Positions 41,538-53,300 of a stretch of 64,000 bases of DNA are shown here, piece after piece. The stretch's first letter is position 1. Each line of letters starts with the position of its first letter. The stretch is taken from positions 62,001 to 126,000 of the forward strand of contig MEDY01000044.1 in the NCBI GenBank assembly GCA_001724265.1, written 5' to 3'. Made by a program: the position numbers and the translations under genes. The notes under the pieces are model-generated. The model saw nothing but the letters and a program-made list of their open reading frames with translations. It was not told the DNA's origin and searched no databases. Source of the DNA: Rhizaria sp. SCN 62-66. Taxonomy: Eukaryota; Rhizaria, unplaced.

Positions 41538-42253
41538 GACTGTGGCAGTAGGCGGCTAAGACGCAAATATTGTTGCCTTGGTAGCTGGTGGTGATAAGAG
41601 AGTGGGAAGCTGCGCAGAGGACGCGCAAATGGGAGTCGACGTGGTGCTCATGCTGTTCCAGCTCCACGCAACGGACTTGAAACTCAGACGTTTGTTTGTT
41701 GGATAAGACACGCTATGTGTTGAAAACAACTTGAATGAAATGCAATTCGGGTTTAAAATATGAGAAATGTTATGGAATTGTTTTATTCTCGCGATTATAC
41801 TACGCATTGGTGATAGACAGAGACATTTCACTTGCTAGCATAGTAGAGCCAGCTCGACAATCACTGGCGGCAAAGGAGGCACGAGCGAGCAGCAACAAAA
41901 CTTCGGACTTAAAAATAGCGACTGTGAACACGATAAAATAGCGACTGTGAACACGATTACCCAGACTAGGTTGGCAAATGCAGGCAGGGCTGAACCGAGA
42001 GGGACCGTGGGCAAGTGAAAAGGTAAGACTGACTTGAAGTCGTCCGCAACAAAAGGGAAATTTAGGGTTCAAGTTCAAATATGTTATCTAAGAAATTTCA
42101 TCAATCGTGTGCGCTTTGAACAGAGATGAACTATGATGCAATAAAATGGATCTACTCTTCGCCGTGATATATCCAGTCGATTCATGCTGATCTTGCACGC
42201 TTACCCAATCCCTCTCACGACCATCACCCCGCTTTGCTCAAAGCTTAGCTAGC
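41538..42253. promoter_or_regulatory. Divergent promoter region, F-box-like / CBS-domain genes
   Basis: This 0.7-kb spacer separates two head-to-head genes. It holds a perfect 23-bp tandem duplication (41912-41957). On the plus strand a GTAAGA donor-like site (42023) and a GCTTAG acceptor-like site (ending 42248, five bases before the ATG) could define a 5' UTR intron. Confidence 0.45.
41912..41957. repeat. 23-bp perfect tandem duplication
   Basis: Two identical 23-base copies, 41912-41934 and 41935-41957, each with the core AGCGACTGTGAACACGAT, abut head-to-tail between the divergent F-box-like and CBS genes. This could be a duplicated protein-binding site or a chance slippage event. Confidence 0.9.
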
Positions 42254-43579
42254 ATGAGCTTATCTGACTACAAGAGCGAGGAGTGGAGTGGCGAAGACCG
42301 TGAAGTCTTTGACAAGGCCCTTCTGCGTCTTGCTCGCATTCCGATCGAGGATCGCCGTCCGCGTAACACCACGGGCCAGGTCTTCCTCTGGAAGGAGGGC
42401 AACGTTGTTGTTGTCCGCCGCAACGAGACCCTCGACCGCGTCTTCAAGAAGCTCAGTACGTTGCTGATTCGTATTTATTAACATAAATAATGACAATTTT
42501 AACCTATAATCACTCATATTTCTTCATACCATTTCTTCTTCAAGTCGATTCTGTGCAAGATCTCTCACCTTTTCAGTTCCTACACTAGACCCACAAACCT
42601 CTCACTCTTGGCCTTTCGCTTATTCTTCCTTTTGTTTTCGATTCTCTCGCGCCTTCATACAGCTGTGGAGAACTTCCTTGCAGCCCCAGTGGTTGACGAC
42701 ACCGTCTCCGCTCAGTACTGCGGCGTCATCGACCTGCTCGACCTCGTGGTCTACACCACCGACGTCCTCTTCTCCGGCGAGACCTCGCCCGAGTGGATCG
42801 ACTTCTGGCAGCGCTCCAACAAGTTCAAGGAGACGCAGGTCTGGGAGGCAATGAAGCACGTTCGCTTGACCAACCGCGCGCGCGCCGCGGGCTCCAACGA
42901 CGTGTACCACGCGCTGGGCGACGGCTACTCGCTGCTGCACGCGTTCGAGACGCTGGCGCGCACCAATTGCCACCGGATTCCCGTCGTGAACAACAACAAC
43001 CGCATTGTGGGCATCTACACCGAGTCGATGGCGTGCTCCGACATCCGTCAGTCTCTGCACCACTTCGGCACGCTGGGAGACCTCAAGGTCAAGGACATGC
43101 GCCAGTCCGACTGCCTCTTCACCGTGCGTGAGACGGACCGCGCGATCGACGCCTTCCGCCGCATGTCCGAGCTCTCTGTGTCGGGGCTGCCCATCGTCGA
43201 TGCCGAGGGCGTGCTGACGGGCAGCATCAGCATCCGCGACCTGCGCGGCTGCGGCACCTCCGGCGAGCACTTCGCGCGCCTCTTCTGGACCGTCAAGGAC
43301 TACAAGGACCAGGCCCGCCGCGAGTTCACCAGTCAGGCGCCCCCGACGCACTGGACCACGCAGTCGCTGCCGCGCAACGCGCGCTACGTGACGCCCACGG
43401 ACACGCTCAGCGACGTCGTGCGCGCCTTCAACGACGGCAACCTGCACCGCGTCTTCGTCGTGTCGCAGGCCTCGGCCGACGCGGGCGCGCCTATCCCTGT
43501 GGCCGTCATCAGCCAGCGCGACCTCATCGCACAGGTCCTCATGAGCATCGGCACCATGAACGGCCAGTCGCTCGAGTAA
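42254..43579 (+). CDS. CBS-domain protein, AMPK gamma/SNF4-like
   Basis: Two exons: 42254-42455 and 42663-43579 (donor GTACGT, acceptor ATACAG), encoding 372 residues and ending in TAA. Four CBS motifs in two Bateman pairs are visible. The first spans the intron (VVVRRNETLDRVFKKL, then APVVDDTVSAQYCGVIDLLDL). The second has YSLLHAFETLARTNCHRIPVVNNNNRIVGI. The third has RETDRAIDAFRRMSELSVSGLPIVDAEGVLTGSISIRDL (listed as a motif span). The fourth has TDTLSDVVRAFNDGNLHRVFVVS and VAVISQRDLI. This order and length fit the nucleotide-sensing gamma subunit of the SNF1/AMPK kinase, which binds AMP/ATP. A stand-alone CBS protein of the plant SnRK1 or cystathionine-linked type is the alternative. There is an acidic, Ser-rich short N-terminus and no membrane segment. 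Confidence 0.85.
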
Positions 43580-44206
43580 GCCGGCGGCGAGTGGCGGGCA
43601 GCTCCTGCAATGGTGAGTGCAAGGCAAGTGGATGTGCGAGCAAATGAATGAGCCGACGGCAACTGCTCCAGCACTGCGACGGCAACAGTATCAGTGACTG
43701 CGACTGTGCACGAGCGCATGCGTACGCACACGCTCGTCTTGCGAGACGGTGAATAACGGCCATTCAGTCTTAGCACATCTTGAGTTACTGACTAATCAGT
43801 GCTGTGGCGGCGGCGACAACGGGGTGACTGTGAGCAGAAACAAACATAGCCTTGTATCGAGTCGCCGTGCTCACAACTTCTGTGCGAGTGGCTTACACAA
43901 AAGTAAGACAAGGCTAAGATTATGAGTTATTGTAAGAAGGCAACAAAAACGTGTTTTTGATTAAGAAAAGTGTTCAGTTTTTGTTTGAGTTTGCAACGAG
44001 AAGAGGGAATACTTTGAGACTTTGAGTTCAGAGTAAGTACGGTGGCGAAAAGTAACACAGGTGGAAAATGACAACAACTAGAACACTAATACACGTTACG
44101 TTTGTGACCTTTAAGATCAGTTATCAAACGACTCCGTGCCTAAGATAAGAACATCGTGAATACAAACTGATTCCTTTGTTTATTGTGACTAAATAAAGTT
44201 CCCTCC
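43580..44206. other. Convergent intergenic region
   Basis: About 0.6 kb between the 3' ends of the CBS gene (plus) and the next minus-strand gene. It is GC-richer near the CBS gene and AT-rich beyond. Nothing coding is seen. Confidence 0.35.
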
Positions 44207-47200
44207 TTAAATAATGTTGTCGAGATCTGAGGATGATTTATCTCCTTGCAGTGATTCTGTCGTCGCTGCGGCATTCGCAGGCTGTTGTTGCTGCTGCTGT
44301 TGTTGTTGTTGCTGCTGCGGCTGAGGGCGGAAGGCGGCGACGGCAGACAGTTTCGGTGCTCCACTGTTGCTGTTCTTGTTAACAGGCGCAAGTGCAGGCA
44401 AGTACTGGTCACTCTGTTGACTAAACTGCTGCTGCTGTCGCTGTTGCTGCTGCTGCAGGTGTAGTAGTTGCTGCTGCGGCTGCTGCGAGAAGGCGTTGTT
44501 GCCCGCGGGCACGTGCATGTTGCGCCGCCTGACGACGGACACGGCGGCCAGCCTGCGCGACACTGCGCCGCTGCCGCCGCCGCCGCCGGTCCCGGGCCCG
44601 GAGCCGGAGCCGGAGACGACTGAGCTGCCAAAGGCCGAAAGAGATGACAGGCCGCCGGCGCCGGAGCTGGAGCCGGGGATGCCGAGTCCGACGAGGCCGT
44701 GGCCGTGGGGGGAGCCCGTGGTGGCGTTGACGCTCGCGATGCTCTGGTGGTTGCCTCGGGGAATCGTCATGCTGCCCATATTGTTGTTGCTGTTGTTAAA
44801 GTTCGTAGGACGAGGCGGAGACGGGGCGTTTTGCTGCCGAATCGGTTGTTTGTTGCTGTTGATGTTGCTACTCATCGGTTGTTGCGAAAGATAATCAACG
44901 TCGTACAAATCATCATCGTCGTCGCTATTGCCCGCGTTTTTGGTGTCATTCGGCGCAATAAACTCGTTGATATCGATGCTGCCGAACTCCATCCTATACT
45001 CGTTGTTCCGATAGCTTTCGTCGGCGGCGCTGTCATTCGGCGCCAGTGACGGCACGGCGCCCGCAGTGCCCGCGTTGCTAACAGTCGCGCCTTTAGCAGC
45101 GTTTGAAGCGGTAAAGGCCAGAGCAGCGGGCGCCAAGCGTCCCGCCTGGCCACCGCCGCCGCCTGCGCTATTACCGCTCGCATTGCTCGCGCTGCTGCTG
45201 CTATCACCAAACGCGGGAGCGGGAGCGGGAGCGTGTCGCCGCTGGTGCCCCCGCGGCGGCGGCCCCTTGGCGACGTGGCCGCCCGCCGCCGCCTGCTGGT
45301 TCGACTGGCTGTTGAGGTAGTCGACGCCGAGATACGCGCTGTCGTCGTCATCATCGTCGCTGTCGCCGGCGCCGACGCCGCTCTTGGCGTTAGTGCTCGT
45401 GCGGGTGCGCGAGACGGGCGGGTTCGTGGTGGCAGTTGTCGCGGCAGCAGTTCGCTTACCCCTTGTACTCGCCGCAGCAGGCCTCGAAGCAAAGCCAGAA
45501 GCTGAGACGACAGTCGGTGCCAAGCCCCCCTGACTCTGCACATGCTGCTGCTGTTGCTGTTGAGCTGTGTTGGTTTCGCGGCTGTCGTCGTCGTGGTCAT
45601 CAGTCAGGGATGCAGGAATAAACAGACCGGTGAGTTTGCTCTGCTGCGCAAGGATCTCGCTCGTCCGGTCGCTGCTGGTCCGCGTGTTGAACGAGCCCGG
45701 ATTCATAAAGAACTTCTTCAAGTCGTCCTCTTCGTCGTCGTCGTCAATCTGAACAGAAACGATGCCACCGCGGCCGCTCGCCTGAACAGCGCCACTCTCA
45801 GCAGACCCAGCAGCAGCAGCGACAGCAGCAGCGGCGGCAGCGGCGGCGGCGGCGGCGGTGGCAGCTGCGGCGGCGGCATCCTGCTCGCGTTTGAGCCTGT
45901 CCCAGGTCGCCCGCGCGGCGGCCTGGCTGTGCGCAGCCTGAAACAGCGCGGCGACGTGGCTGCGCGCGGCGCGGATCTCGGCCGCCTTGGCCCGCAGCGC
46001 CGCAGCCTTGGCCAGGTCCTGGCGCGCGGACCGGCGCGAGGCGCGCACGGCCGACTTGTACAGGTTAGAGAGCGCGAAGGCTGCCGGAGAAAGGTGGGCG
46101 TGGCCCAGACAGGCAGACTCGAGGGCCAGGGACTCGACCGACTTTGACAGACTCTCCTGGCTCCCTGTGATCAGAAAACAATATAGAAACAAAACAAGAC
46201 GTGAGCTAAACACTTGAATAATCAAACATATTTCACCTGAAGCAACATATCATTCGGAATATGGCATCAACGGGACGTACTGAGCGTGGCCGCAGTGGTG
46301 ACAAGCTCGCTGCGCGCCTCGCGCAGCGGCCAGTACACGCGCCGGCAGTGCGACACAAACAGAAACAGCGCGAAGGATGGCGGCAGCAGCTGCGTGACGA
46401 CATTCGGCACGCGCCGGTGGCATGTCAGCGGGAAAGCGGGCGTCTTGGCGTTGAGCGAAACTGGCTCTGGCGCAGCCGCGGCGGCGGTGTCTGCGGCGTC
46501 ATTGGCGCTCTCGTTGCGCAGCAACCCGTGCCTCGGCCCCGCAACGAGCGTGGCGGCGCGGGACAGCGCCGCGTAGCTGCCGAGACTGCCGCCGCCGCAA
46601 GAGGCGGCAGTTAGAGCGGACGCGTTGGCTGCGGCGGCCCTCGCCTTGGCTTTGGCCTTGGCCTCGGCCACTGCGGCGGCGACGGCCGCGGGGGCGGCGG
46701 CGACAGTGGTCGTGACTGGGAGTTGGGCCGAGGGGGAGAAAATAACCTGGAAGAAGGGGATCCGTGCAATACAGTACGCAAAAGGGTTGCTTTTGCGGTA
46801 CACAAGCAGCACTTTACTCGGCTCAGGAGCCAGCACATACAAGCCACTGCTCGAGCCAGAGTGAGTCTTGGCGTTGGTTGTGGCAGCGGCGGCGGCGGAC
46901 ACGGCCGCGGCCTTCGTGTTGAGCATTTGCAGCCACTGCGACATGCCCGCCTTCACGGCATCAGTGCTGACGTTTCCACTACCTTCACAAGCGCTCGCAG
47001 TCGCAGTCGCACTCGCGCTAACGGTAGAGCTTGAGTTGGAGCTTGAGCTCGAGTGCAAGGCGGCGTTGGCGGCCGCAGTGACGGCGGCGGCGGTCTGGTG
47101 TGCAAACGACTGCGAGTACGGCGACGGCAGCTGGATGTGAGCCAGATTAGGGTGCGTGAGTGGCAACAGCTCGAAACTGAGCTGCTTTTCGGCGCCGTTG

Positions 47201-47925
47201 TCGTCGCTGTCGCCGATGGTGCTGCCAAAGTTGTTGAAAGCGTCGGCGTCGTCGTCGTCGTCGACAATGACATCAATGTCGTCGTCGTCGCCATCGTCGT
47301 CGTTGTCACCGTTGCGGCCGCCGCTCTTATTCTTGCTCTTGCCCTTGCCTTTGTCGTCAATGCCAGAGCAGGAGCGCGACCGCGAGTCGGGAGCGGGGGT
47401 GCTGAGGTCAATGACACCCCTAGCAGTGGCGCTGCTATTGTCAACATTTGGTGATCCACTTGCCGCTTCACCAGTGGCTTTGTCAGAGGCGGCGGTGCTG
47501 GGGAATAGAGTGCGCCAACGCGGCTCGCTTTGTTTTGTGTCGTGTTTTATAACCAAAGAGCCGGAAGAGAATCGGAACGAAGGTGTGTGAGAGGCAATAT
47601 CAAGTCAAATGAGGCACAAAACAAACGCAATGTGGGGTACTATGGGGTACCTTGTTAAAGCGCGACGAATATCGCGCCGTGTTGCGGCTAGCGAAGCCTC
47701 TGAAGCTTCTTCGTGGTCGATGTGCGCCTGAATCTCGGCGACCTGACCGTTGAAGTGGAGCAGCTGCGTCCCGTCGAACAGCGATGTCGACAGGTGCGTC
47801 AAGTGCTCTTCGCTCGAATCAGCAAAGCGCACCAAAGTCATTTCAGACAAGAAGGCGTACGTGTGGTCAAGCTGGAGCACGCAGCACTCGGTCGAGGCCG
47901 TTGTGGACGCGACGGGAGTGCTCAT
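44207..47925 (-). CDS. Hypothetical low-complexity protein, possible C5orf34-like N-terminus
   Basis: Three exons: 47925-47651, 47497-46281 and 46164-44207, with introns of 153 and 116 bp (donors GTACCC and GTACGT). The spliced protein has 1,149 residues ending in TAA. The N-terminal ~90 residues look ordered (VLQLDHTYAFLSEMTLVRFAD, LSTSLFDGTQLLHFNG) and vaguely recall the DUF4524 segment of C5orf34; this is only a pattern impression. An acidic Asp run follows (around 47235-47310). Two further ordered blocks appear: YVLAPEPSKVLLVYRKSNPF and FALFLFVSHCRRVYWPLREA, the latter continuing into a charged helix across intron 2 (QESLSKSVESLALESA). The C-terminal half is poly-Ala, Asn/Ser/Gly and poly-Gln, probably disordered. 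No function is assigned. It is head-to-head with the PUF-like giant gene. Confidence 0.75.
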
Positions 47926-48970
47926 CGCGAAGGCGCGCCGACTGGGCTCGCGTGAGAGAGCAAAGGGGGCGCGGCTTCGATAGGAGGGCAACCAGAAAAT
48001 TCAAAAATAAAAAATGGATAATTTAATATAAAGCAAAAGGAGTCAGTAACAAAAAAGAATCACAAATTAACGAACATTTAGGGCACGGAAACACGTGTCA
48101 AAGGTTTGCTGGAAGGATTTTTGGTCAGTGGTATGATTTTTTCGGTACTGTGCCATACGTCCCAAAAATTTGCATGTGGTGAGTTTAAAAGCACATCTTA
48201 AAGCCAAAAAAAGCGTGCATTGGCAATCATATTTAATTGTTTATTGAGTGTATTAGTATGGCAAAGTGGTTTTCCTAGAGCTTGCACTGTGTTACACTTG
48301 CACTGCACGAACAGCAGAAACGGAATATCCGTTCTGCTGACTCCTCTTGGACGAACAATCGAGCGCCACCCCACCCTCCGCCTGCTTCCAGGGTGCCTCC
48401 TGCGTCCTCAGCACCGTTTCAAGCGACCGGCGCTTTTTCAGTCATGTGTCATTGTGTCTTGTTTCTTGCATTTCAACTGCAGTGCTGGGCAGCTTTCCTG
48501 CAACCCGCGCACGCTGCTCCGCTTTAGTTATCCGGAGGGTAAATTGGGGACGCTCGTCTCCGGTTGTCCCCGCGAGTGTTTACTCTGCTGCATGCCTTCT
48601 CCCAACGATAACTCACTGTATGACTCCCTTTTGTGTATTTTCCTGTGCTTTTTTTTCCTTAGGCGGTCTTTTCGTTTGCTAAACGAATTGTTTCCGCTGG
48701 CTTTCGCCCTACCTTGCCTTCCCCTTTAGTCGACTCTGGACAGATCGCGAATCTCTGCTCCCGTCGTCACTGGGGTCCACAAGCCGTTTCAGCGCTCCAC
48801 CGCACGGCCGCCGCCTCTAGCGCCGTTGCCGCCGCCTCCCCAGTTTTGACTCAACACTGGCAGCGCCCTCGGCAGGCCCTTGCAGGCCCCTGATACCGCG
48901 CGCCCTCTCTCGCGTCCCCCAAAACTCCGCCGCCGCCGCGCCCGTCACCGTCGCCGCCCCCGCTCTCGCA
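47926..48970. promoter_or_regulatory. Divergent region upstream of the PUF-like giant gene
   Basis: About 1 kb between two head-to-head genes. The left half is AT-rich. From about 48340 the plus strand is pyrimidine-rich, with many CT runs, and it becomes GC-rich by 48760-48970. This suggests a long 5' UTR for the giant gene. No confident exon was found. Confidence 0.4.
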
Positions 48971-49723
48971 ATGAGCAGCGCCACAACGACCGCCGCCACG
49001 GACCCCCCGGGCGGCGTTCCCCCCGGCGCTTTCTGCGATACCGGTCCAACCGCTAATACGAACGTGCACAGTGGCACGGGCAATGACACTGCTGACAGCG
49101 GCTTCGTCTGCGCTCTGACGCGGCCGCTGCCGCGTGGCCTCCCCAGCACGCTCACGATCTGCACCAACTCGGACTCAGACTCTGAGGCAGACGATGCCGC
49201 CGCCGCCCCTGCTGTCGCTGCCGCCGCCTCTGGCTTTGCTCTCACTGCGACAGCTACGCAGAGTACAGTCACAGGCGCAAACGCTGGCCACACAGCAGCA
49301 GGTAAGACAGCACCTGGAGCGACTAACAACAACCCCTTCTCGTCGTTCCACATCACCGCGGCGAGCGGGCTTGCCACGGCCAACGGCAGCTTTGCCTACG
49401 GCCCCCCTCAGAGCCACTCCAACGCGGGCCCTGGCGCTGCTGCTGCTGCTGCTGCTGACAATAGCGGCTACCTCTCGGCCTTTACCTCGGGCGTCTTCCA
49501 CCCCAACGCGAATAACCACGCTCACGCTGCTGGCGCTGCCACGGGCCCTGGCGCTAGCGCTGCTGGTTTCGCCGCCCCCAGCGCCAGCGGCGACGGCAGC
49601 AACGTGTTCGAGTCCGATATCTACCTCTCGAGCGCCTCCGCCGCCACCAACGCCGCCTCTGCTACCGCTGCGGCGCCAGCTAACGTGGCCGTGCCCAGCT
49701 CTGGCAACGGCACTTTCTACTAC

Positions 49724-49760
<37 letters not shown>

Positions 49761-50301
49761 GGCAGCGTAGGCAGCCGATGATCAAGTCTAAGACCCCGAC
49801 TGCGGCGTCCTCGTCGCTCGCGGCCAACAACGGCGGCCGGCAGAGCTACTTCTTCTCGCCGCACAGCAACGACAACAGCAACAGCGGCAACGGCAACGGC
49901 AGCGGCAGCGCGAACAACGGCGCCGCCGCTGCGATCGGAGCCGCTGGCTGGGGCTGGGGCAATGTGACCGACAGCGGCGGCTCTCAAGCGAACACGAATG
50001 CGAACATGGCAGGTGGCGACTTGATGCCTGGAGATAGCTTCGACTTCCAACATTATAACGGCAGTGGCTCCGCAGTCAATCTCCACGCCCATGCTAGTGC
50101 CGACAACGCGAGTAGCGGCTTCAGCCTTGGACTCGGTCACACCGCGGTCAATGCTCCTGCTGCAGCTGCCGCCCATGGCCACGGCCACGGTCACGGTCAG
50201 GGCCAGTTTGACTTGCTTGCTGCGACCGCATCAGTGTTCGGCACCGCTCCTCCTTCCCACGCTCTCACCAGCATCAGCAACGGCAACCAGAGTCAGCAGC
50301 A

Positions 50302-50339
<38 letters not shown>

Positions 50340-53300
50340 GGAGGCGTCCGAACTCGGCCGCCCCTGCCTCAGCTCCTTTTAACAGCAACAGCTCGAGCAA
50401 TCTTAACAACAACTTCCGGTCCCTGGGCCTCGGCGCCTCGGCTACCCACGCCTCGGCTACCCACGGCCAGCAGCCGCCCCCGGGCTACCACTACTACCAC
50501 TCGGCGGCCTCGTCTGTGCTGCCGCCGCTGACGAGCGAGAGCGCCAACTCCAACTCGACGACGACGACGGCCTCGACCGCGGCGGCCGCCGCGGCGGAGC
50601 GCGCGTTTGGCGCGTATCCGAACGTCACGACTGCGGCGAATACGACGATCAACTCGAGTTCGTTTCCCAACACCAACGCTAACACCAGCACGAGCAACAG
50701 CAACAGCAATAATAGCAGCAGCAGTAGCAGCAGCAGTAGCAACAACTCTGGTGCTGTCAACAACACCAACATCAGCAACCCTAGCAGCAGCAACAACTAC
50801 AAGAACTTCGGCGCCGCCGCAGTCGGCTCCCCTCTGCTCGGTGCGCAGCCCAACTCGAGCGCGATCATCGCCGCCAACGCCAACCTGTTACCGGGGTCCG
50901 GCGCGGCGGCCACGGTGCTCGGCGCGCTGGGCGCCGCGGCGGCCGCGTTCGACAGCGTCGGCGACGACGACATCGAGGTCGCCGGAGACACGCTCACGGT
51001 CATGCGGCAGGGGCACTGGCAGTCGCCACAGCAGCAGCAGCTGCAGCAGCAGCGGCCGTCGGTGTCGTCGTCCATTGGCTGTCTGTCCGAGAGTGCTGCC
51101 AACGCTTACAACAGCAACTGCGCCGGCGCCGGCATGCACGCGAAGCTGGGGCTGCTGAACCTCGCTGCCGCCAACAACACGAGCACGACGACGGACAACG
51201 AGCACACGCACGTGCTCAGCAAATCCAACAGCACGGCCAGCAACCAGCGCTCGGGTGTGTTTGCGCCGCCCAACCTGCTTTTGACGAACAACAGCTTCAC
51301 GCACAACACGGGCATTGAACCCGCCACGCCCATGTCGGGCATCTTCTACTCGGCCGCCAACATCCCCAACCAAGGCAACAGTCGCGGCAACGGCAACGGC
51401 GCCAACATGGGCGCTGGCAACAACGTGGGCGACAATATCCTGAGCAACAGCGGCAGCATCAGCGCCCGCGGGCCCTACATGAGCGCGAGCTTCGCCAACC
51501 CCTCGGACACCGCCACGGCGGCCGCAGCCGCCTTGGGTCTGGCTGACGACGCCACCGCTACCGACGGCGGCGTGAGCGGCACGGGCACGCGCGAGACCCG
51601 CGCGCGCAGCTGTTTCGACACGCCGCTGCCGCCGCCCGCGCTGACCGCGCTCGCTCAGGGCCAGAACGCCGACTCCGTCGACAGCGGCGGCTGGAGCATG
51701 CTCATGCAGTCCAACGCTAACTCAAGCTCTGCGGCTGTGGCCGCAGGTGCTGCTGATGCAAGTAGCAGCAGTGCGCGCAACGACTACTACAACCTGGAGG
51801 CTGCGCTCGCGGGCTTCACCGGCGATGTCTCGAGCAACAACAGCGCAGCGCACGGCCGCGCGCTCTACTACAGCAACGACTCCGTGGCCAGCGGCCATGC
51901 CGCCAACGCCTCCTCTGCCGCTGCTGCTGCTGCTGCTACTGCTGCTGGGGCTGAGGTCAGGAGGAGAGACTCCGTTGTACTCGATGAGAGACTATTCACG
52001 CCCACGCCTGCCCCCGTCGTCGCCAACAACGCGGCCAACGCCGGTTTCGACTTTGGCTTCAGCGCCGGCCCCGGTGCTGGCATCGTTCCTGCGGTGTCGC
52101 CGTCGCTGATCCCGCTCCACAACCACGCGCTCAGCCACGGCCATGGAGTCGCCCCAGCTCACGGCCACGGACTCTTGCACTACAACGGCGCCCACGGCGC
52201 TGTCGACGGCAACGCGCTCTTGGCGATGGCGAACTCCAGCAACGCCAACGCCGGCTTTGCCGTGAACAACAGCGCTGGCGCCGGCGTCGGCGTCGGTGGC
52301 CGGCCCGTCCCGCTGCTGCGCCCGTCCTCGGCCTCGGTCGCACTCACCGCGCGCCAGCAGCAGCAACGCGCCGCGGCCGCCGCAGCCGCCGCTGCGGCCG
52401 CCGGCAACACAAGCGCGGCCGGCTGGTATCCTTCCGTCCCCGGCTACCCCGGCAACGCCAACAACAACAGCGGCGGTGTCGGCGGTGCGTCGTCGGCGCG
52501 CGGCGCGGGCGCAATCGTGACTGCGACAAACGCGGCGGGCGGCGCATACCAGCAGGCCTTTTACTTCCCCACCACGGCCGGCAACGCTAACAACGCCAAC
52601 ATCGCCATCGCCGCGAACCTCGGTGCGTTGGACGCCGCGACTGCGAACGCGGCCGCGTTAGGCATGACTGCGGCGGACGCGGCCTTCGTCTCCGCGCTCG
52701 CGGTCGCCACCAACGGTATCAATTTCGGCGCGCTCGGCAGTGCTTCAGCCGCCCCGGTGGGCATCAGCGGCGCTGGCAGCGGGTTCGCGCCCAACGTTGC
52801 GACGCGCGGTGCCAGCGGCGCGCTTAGCAGCACGCCGATGTCGCCGAACCGCGCGCTGTCGGCCGCGTCGCCGCGCTTCGCGCCGCAGACGCCACGGGCG
52901 CGCGCAATGACCGCCACGGCCACTCCGGGACAAAACAATAATAACAATAACGCCATCAACACCAACGCCAATGCGGCCAATGCTGGTGGACCCGCGAAGG
53001 GTGGACCCCTGACGCCCTCGGGCAACAGCGCACGCGGTGGCCACTCACACCAACACCAGCAACAGCAGCAGCAGCAGCACGGCCAGCAGCAGGGGCATGC
53101 GGTGACTGTGACGCAGACGCGCACCGGAGCGCGCAGGCCGCTCACCGCGTCCTCGGTCTCGGCCTCTGCCAGCACGCCCGCGAACGCGAACAGGGACAGT
53201 AATGCTGTCCCTGTGACTGCTGGCAGCAACAATATCGCGAACGCGAACAGTGTCAACAACACCAACGGTCTCCGCGTCACGTGCGGTTCCCCGGCGCCGA

